This document shows positions 6,636 through 9,261 of a stretch of DNA of 9,261 nucleotides, piece after piece. A program made the position numbers and the translations under genes. The notes under the pieces are model-generated. The model made no database searches. It saw only the letters and a program-made list of their open reading frames with translations, and was not told where the DNA came from. How positions within the stretch are numbered: position 1 is the stretch's first letter; every line of letters begins with the position of its first letter. The DNA comes from Promethearchaeota archaeon (GTDB lineage: Archaea; Asgardarchaeota; Lokiarchaeia; Sigynarchaeales; MK-D1): assembly GCA_016839865.1 (NCBI GenBank), contig JAEOTN010000105.1, positions 1 to 9,261 on the forward strand. The letters are read 5' to 3'.

Positions 6636-7652
6636 TTGGCTCTAAACGCTTTTGTGTGGGTCCTTCTCGTCTTATCCATGTTTCTTGCATTTGGGATCGG
6701 TGCAAATGATGAAACTATGGCAACTGTAGTCGGATCGGGATCGTTAAAACTACGTGTCTCAGTGATCATCGGGGGTATTCTAGTAGTAATTGGCTGTATG
6801 TTCTTGAGTGGTAGCGTAGGAAAGACAATTGGTGCTAATTTAGTTGGTGAAACTGTAACTTTTGATAATCGAATGATGCTAGCTGTTCTATTAAGCACTA
6901 CTGTTTGGTTAATAGTAGCATCTCAAACCGGAGCACCTATTAGTACGACTCATTCTGTTGTAGGGTCAATCTTTGGAATCGCAATTGTATGGTCGTTCTT
7001 TCCAGCACAATTTTTTTCAGATAGCTTAAACTGGGGTAAAATGTTAGAGATAGCACTTGGATGGGTAATATCTCCTGTATTAGGATTCTTTATGGCCTTA
7101 TTATTCCAATGGCTTCTTGAGTTAATTATGCGGAAAACAAAAACTAATACAGGGCTATTACGGATAGAGAAGAATGAAAAAATCTTTATGTATATCTTAA
7201 TGGCGAGTGTATTTTGGACACAACTAACGCGAGGTGGAAATGACAGTGCTAATGCAGTAGGCATCTTCTTCGGATTAGCTGAAACGTATACAGAATTAGA
7301 ACCATTCTCCTATCTGTATCTTGCTGCTGCAGGAATAATGATTGCATTGGGTTTAATAGTAGTTGGGAGGAATGTAATAAAATCAGTAGGTGGTGGTTTG
7401 GTGAAGATGAGACCTAGTGATGGAGTTGTGGTTCAACTCTCCTCTGTGCTAGTATTGTTCCTTGCTACGTTGCTTGGTCTTCCTATCTCAGGTTCCCATG
7501 TATTAATTTTCGCAATTTTAGGTGCTGCATATGTAAAAGGAGAAAGACCTGATAAAAAGTCCTTTAGGAAAATGGTTGTTAGTTGGGTAATTACTTTCCC
7601 TGTTGCTGCATTGCTATCAGCGGTACTATATGCAATTTTCCTATTATTTTAA
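6636..7652 (+). CDS. pit: Low-affinity inorganic phosphate transporter, PiT family
   Basis: A polytopic inner-membrane symporter of about 338 residues (341 if GTG 6627 is used) that imports inorganic phosphate, in this family with H+ or Na+. The two inverted PiT repeats are both present: GANDETMATVVGSGSL near residue 22 and GGNDSANAVGIFFG near residue 200, each carrying the signature G-x-N-D. Each repeat also has the later re-entrant motif, PISTTHSVVGSIFG (about 101) and PISGSHVLIFAILGAA (about 283). About ten hydrophobic segments can be counted, with a charged loop RKTKTNTGLLRIEKNEK between the halves. Length is at the short end for the family, close to other archaeal PiTs. The TTG at 6636 has a Shine-Dalgarno site, the GTG at 6627 does not. 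It is the second gene of an operon with the DUF47 protein, 12 bp downstream, so phosphate uptake is well supported. Confidence 0.92.
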   Translation: MALNAFVWVLLVLSMFLAFGIGANDETMATVVGSGSLKLRVSVIIGGILVVIGCMFLSGSVGKTIGANLVGETVTFDNRMMLAVLLSTTVWLIVASQTGAPISTTHSVVGSIFGIAIVWSFFPAQFFSDSLNWGKMLEIALGWVISPVLGFFMALLFQWLLELIMRKTKTNTGLLRIEKNEKIFMYILMASVFWTQLTRGGNDSANAVGIFFGLAETYTELEPFSYLYLAAAGIMIALGLIVVGRNVIKSVGGGLVKMRPSDGVVVQLSSVLVLFLATLLGLPISGSHVLIFAILGAAYVKGERPDKKSFRKMVVSWVITFPVAALLSAVLYAIFLLF

Positions 7653-7655
7653 TCC

Positions 7656-7662
7656 TTTTTTT
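7656..7662 (+). terminator. T-run terminator of the DUF47-PiT operon
   Basis: Seven consecutive T residues start four bases after the PiT stop codon, in the 15-bp gap before the convergent NifX-like gene ends. Confidence 0.5.
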
Positions 7663-7667
7663 GTAAT

Positions 7668-8072
7668 TTAGTGTTTACTGCAATCATGATCGTGCTTGTG
7701 ATCTCCACATCCGGCTGGCTGACCATCGGGGTGAGCAATATTTATTCCATCCTTAAGATCTCCATCAATAATTGTTTGAATGGTTGCATCTATATTTCCT
7801 GACGCTCCTAACACTACGCGAATACCATATTGTTCAAAGAATTGAATAGCTCGACCTCCCATTCCTCCTGATACAATGACATTAGTACCTTTATCATGCA
7901 GGAATTTTGGAACTTGACCAGGTCCGTGTGAAACTGCACCCGGATTAGTAAGAACTACTTTATTTACTACTTTTCCATCCTCGATATCAACGAATGTAAA
8001 AGATGGCGCTCGACCGAAGTGGACTGCAACATTATTTCCTTCAGTGGGAATTGCATATTTTGTTTTTGGCAT
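7668..8072 (-). CDS. NifX/NifB-like iron-molybdenum cofactor-binding domain protein
   Basis: A 134-residue protein of the dinitrogenase iron-molybdenum cofactor biosynthesis domain family (PF02579; MTH1175-like), a ribonuclease-H-like fold that binds metal clusters. It starts KYAIPTEGNNVAVHFGRAPSF, with the conserved HFG-R motif (residues 18-21), and has 'VIVSGGMGGRAIQFFEQYGI' (GGMGGRA, about 69-75), the family's phosphate/cluster-binding turn. The last 13 residues form a metal-binding tail: C122, H125, H127, H129, C131 and H134 in CGDHKHDHDCSKH. No nitrogenase genes are nearby, and such stand-alone proteins are widespread in non-fixing archaea, so a role in iron-sulfur or metal cluster handling is more likely than nitrogen fixation. 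It converges on PiT with 15 bp between the stops. The promoter carries a TATA box and a short inverted repeat like those bound by metal-responsive DtxR-type regulators. Confidence 0.88.
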   Translation of the reverse strand: MPKTKYAIPTEGNNVAVHFGRAPSFTFVDIEDGKVVNKVVLTNPGAVSHGPGQVPKFLHDKGTNVIVSGGMGGRAIQFFEQYGIRVVLGASGNIDATIQTIIDGDLKDGINIAHPDGQPAGCGDHKHDHDCSKH

Positions 8073-8073
8073 T

Positions 8074-8086
8074 TTAGGTTACCTAA
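8074..8086 (-). promoter_or_regulatory. Inverted-repeat operator candidate (TTAGGT-n-ACCTAA)
   Basis: TTAGGT and ACCTAA, perfect 6-bp arms around one base, occupy the space between the predicted transcript start (about 8086) and the ATG (8072). The half-sites are those of the DtxR/IdeR box (TTAGGT...ACCTAA), although the classical box has a longer centre. A metal-responsive repressor would suit a metal-cluster protein. The minus-strand AGGT here might also serve as a weak Shine-Dalgarno site. Confidence 0.4.
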
Positions 8087-8107
8087 TGTGTGAAGAAAAG
8101 TGGAGTG

Positions 8108-8117
8108 TTTTATAAAA
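8108..8117 (-). promoter_or_regulatory. Putative TATA box of the NifX-like gene
   Basis: TTTTATAAAA is centred about 40 bp before the ATG at 8072, predicting a transcript start near 8086 and a 14-nt leader. A second AT-rich match (TTTAAATAAT) lies just upstream at about 8122-8131. Confidence 0.5.
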
Positions 8118-8136
8118 CCTATTATTTAAATCCACG

Positions 8137-8143
8137 AAAAAAA
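8137..8143 (-). terminator. T-run terminator of the seven-helix protein gene
   Basis: On the minus strand seven T residues occur about 70 bp after the TGA stop and before the promoter of the next gene. The rest of the 139-bp gap 8073-8211 shows only the NifX promoter elements. Confidence 0.4.
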
Positions 8144-8211
8144 CGAACTCAACTAAGAATTTCAATCAACGTGAAAATCGATACTATCTTGATGGAATCT
8201 ACAAATTAAAT

Positions 8212-9006
8212 TCAGTTTTTTCTTCGATCTTGTAGTAATCTCTGTAATTCATCATCAATTTCTTGCCGATCGGAAGCCTTCCCTTGTTTTACATAGAGAT
8301 ACCCGAAAATAACAGCACAGAACATAAATGACACCGATATGAAATAACCCCACGAGTAATAAATACCTGTAGCAGAACCATAAATTGAAGAAATCATGAA
8401 GAATACGAATACAAGAATAATACTACTATGGAAAAATAAACCAGCAAGAATTCTCCTCTGCAAGAATTTACTTCGAATAAAAGTGTAGATTTTGTAGCTA
8501 TGAATTGCATAATAAAGAGACGCTGCAAGTACATAGAGGAAAACAAAAATGAATTTAATAGGGAAAATCACAGTTTCTTGACCATTAATGTCATATCTCG
8601 GAATTAGGAAAACAATGAGGAATAACACACCGGAACCGGTTCGGGCTAATAAACGATGGTTTTTTATTTTTGGAGGAAATAATTGCCATGCAACTTCCAA
8701 TTGATAATATAGACTTAAGGCAATAAAACCCAATGAAATTGACCAATTCGTGAATATACCCCATTCTGTTTGATCTAACTCGTATGTTCCTTTCACAAAT
8801 GTCACGACTTTTCCAACTATTGAGGCAGCAATCGATAGACCATAGAGGATAAAGAAATTTACCATACTTCCCTGTTGTCGCTTCTTACTCCTCTTATATC
8901 TATTTAGAAGCAAACCAACCAAAATACAACATGCAGCAAATATTACAGACTCCACAATAATTGCTGTAAGAATTCCTAATGATGGAAATTCAGGCTGAAG
9001 TATCAT
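8212..9006 (-). CDS. Seven-transmembrane-helix protein of unknown function
   Basis: A 264-residue membrane protein that I do not recognise. Seven hydrophobic helices can be drawn at about residues 10-34, 48-71, 82-107, 119-138, 145-170, 184-210 and 216-239. The loop after helix 1 (NRYKRSKKRQQ) and the loop between helices 5 and 6 (SKFLQRR) are basic, and the C-terminal tail (about 240-264, KQGKASDRQEIDDELQRLLQDRRKN) is charged and helical, so the positive-inside rule places the N terminus outside and the tail in the cytoplasm. Such 7TM topology is shared by many sensors and by small receptor-like modules, but no retinal-binding Lys in helix 7, no kinase domain and no known motif is visible. 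Gene order: it follows the NAD(P)H-hydrate dehydratase gene on the same strand. The gene ends in TGA, with an in-frame TAA two codons later. Its promoter holds an 18-bp palindrome. Function open. Confidence 0.75.
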   Translation of the reverse strand: MILQPEFPSLGILTAIIVESVIFAACCILVGLLLNRYKRSKKRQQGSMVNFFILYGLSIAASIVGKVVTFVKGTYELDQTEWGIFTNWSISLGFIALSLYYQLEVAWQLFPPKIKNHRLLARTGSGVLFLIVFLIPRYDINGQETVIFPIKFIFVFLYVLAASLYYAIHSYKIYTFIRSKFLQRRILAGLFFHSSIILVFVFFMISSIYGSATGIYYSWGYFISVSFMFCAVIFGYLYVKQGKASDRQEIDDELQRLLQDRRKN

Positions 9007-9023
9007 TTTTTTCTCATTTACCC

Positions 9024-9041
9024 TAGGAAATATATTTCCTA
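9024..9041 (-). promoter_or_regulatory. 18-bp perfect palindrome spanning the putative TATA box
   Basis: TAGGAAATATATTTCCTA is identical to its reverse complement over 18 bp. Its AT core is centred 26 bp before the ATG of the seven-helix protein gene, exactly where a TATA box would sit for a leaderless transcript. A dimeric repressor bound here would block TBP. Alternatively the RNA form could be a hairpin ending the upstream dehydratase message, but no T-run follows it directly. Confidence 0.5.
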
Positions 9042-9047
9042 ATTCAC

Positions 9048-9125
9048 CTATGTATATTCTTTTAGTACTTGTGGGATATATTCCAGTAGATCTGAACTTT
9101 TTAATGGGGTTCTATTTTTAATGGT
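9048..9125 (-). other. Post-stop extension resembling the dehydratase C-terminal helix
   Basis: After the in-frame TGA at 9126-9128 the same frame stays open for 25 codons to a TAG at 9048-9050 and encodes 'TPLKSSDLLEYIPQVLKE', close to the usual end of NAD(P)H-hydrate dehydratases (x-L-x-A-S-D-L-L-x-x-I-P-x-x-L). It therefore looks like the original C terminus, cut off by a single stop codon. Confidence 0.6.
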
Positions 9126-9261
9126 TCATTTATGATAGTTTTGGTAGTGTTCACCTAGTTTACCGTTAATATATGCCGCACAAAACGCTGCATTAAATGA
9201 ATCGACGTTAATTGCTAGCAAAGATCCCAAAATTCCTGCTAAAATATCTCCAGTCCCTCCA
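9126..9261 (-). CDS. nnrD: ADP/ATP-dependent NAD(P)H-hydrate dehydratase, 3' part only, possibly truncated
   Basis: The last 44 codons of a ribokinase-fold enzyme; the 5' part lies beyond the window. The visible start is [14 protein letters not shown], the signature GGTGD of ADP/ATP-dependent (S)-NAD(P)H-hydrate dehydratase, where the Asp acts as catalytic base. This enzyme repairs damaged NADHX and NADPHX in the cytoplasm; in many genomes it is fused to the NAD(P)HX epimerase domain, which cannot be checked here. '[20 protein letters not shown]' matches the following helix (AA...AA-x-x-x-G-x-x-G). The reading frame then meets TGA (9126-9128) before the segment that looks like the family's C-terminal helix, which continues in the same frame to 9048. 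Reading error, true truncation or readthrough are all possible. The symbol is given on the family signature only. Confidence 0.75.
   Translation of the reverse strand, partial: GGTGDILAGILGSLLAINVDSFNAAFCAAYINGKLGEHYQNYHK

Noticed and set aside
6950..7264. Open frame of 104 codons antisense to the PiT gene
   Set aside because: Fully covered by conserved PiT coding sequence on the other strand; no promoter or homology signal.
7668..8072. Part of a nitrogen fixation cluster
   Set aside because: The domain is shared with NifX/NifB, but no nif gene is nearby and stand-alone members are common in non-fixing archaea.
5952..9138. Identical 14-mer TTCATTTATGATAG at 5952-5965 and 9125-9138
   Set aside because: One copy is a promoter region and the other lies at the end of a coding region in an unrelated context; a 14-bp AT-rich match within 9 kb can occur by chance.

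Overview
This window looks like AT-rich archaeal chromosome. The signs are TATA-like boxes about 25 bp before most genes, few Shine-Dalgarno sites before first genes of units, T-run terminators, a PiT phosphate transporter paired with a DUF47/PhoU-like protein, and a surface protein with an Ig-like domain and a C-terminal hydrophobic segment ending in a basic tail. An Asgard-type archaeon, perhaps of the Heimdallarchaeia, is my best guess, but that is inference; no rRNA or other marker gene is present.

Layout. Positions 49-894 (+) hold a two-domain GNAT acetyltransferase. Positions 1002-3170 (+) encode a 722-residue exported, membrane-anchored protein with three tandem phage tail-collar/tail-fibre-like domains, each with four His-x-His motifs, followed by beta-sandwich/Ig-like domains. 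Positions 3232-3831 (+) encode an AhpD/carboxymuconolactone-decarboxylase-fold protein with a CxxC-xxx-H redox site. Positions 3905-5782 (-) encode a large TnpB-family RNA-guided nuclease with an N-terminal winged helix and no TnpA partner. Its 3' end carries four consecutive hairpins that look like an omega RNA (reRNA).

Positions 5985-7652 (+) are a two-gene phosphate uptake operon: a DUF47 PhoU-like protein, then a PiT permease. The permease may start at a TTG with its own ribosome binding site. Convergent to it (7668-8072, -) is a NifX/NifB-like iron-molybdenum cofactor-binding domain protein with a Cys/His tail. A short TTAGGT/ACCTAA inverted repeat lies between its TATA box and its start codon. 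Positions 8212-9006 (-) encode a seven-helix membrane protein of unknown function whose putative TATA box sits inside an 18-bp perfect palindrome. The window ends in the 3' part of an NAD(P)H-hydrate dehydratase gene (-), which has an in-frame TGA ahead of what looks like its conserved C-terminal helix.

The genes do not form one pathway. The DUF47-PiT pair is a clear functional unit, and the TnpB element sits just upstream of and divergent from it. No stretch over 300 bp lacks a gene; the longest gaps are about 200 bp (5783-5984) and 139 bp (8073-8211). The points most worth a second look are the TnpB architecture and its structured 3' end, the three-fold His-x-His surface protein, the in-frame TGA in the dehydratase gene, and two palindromic promoter elements.
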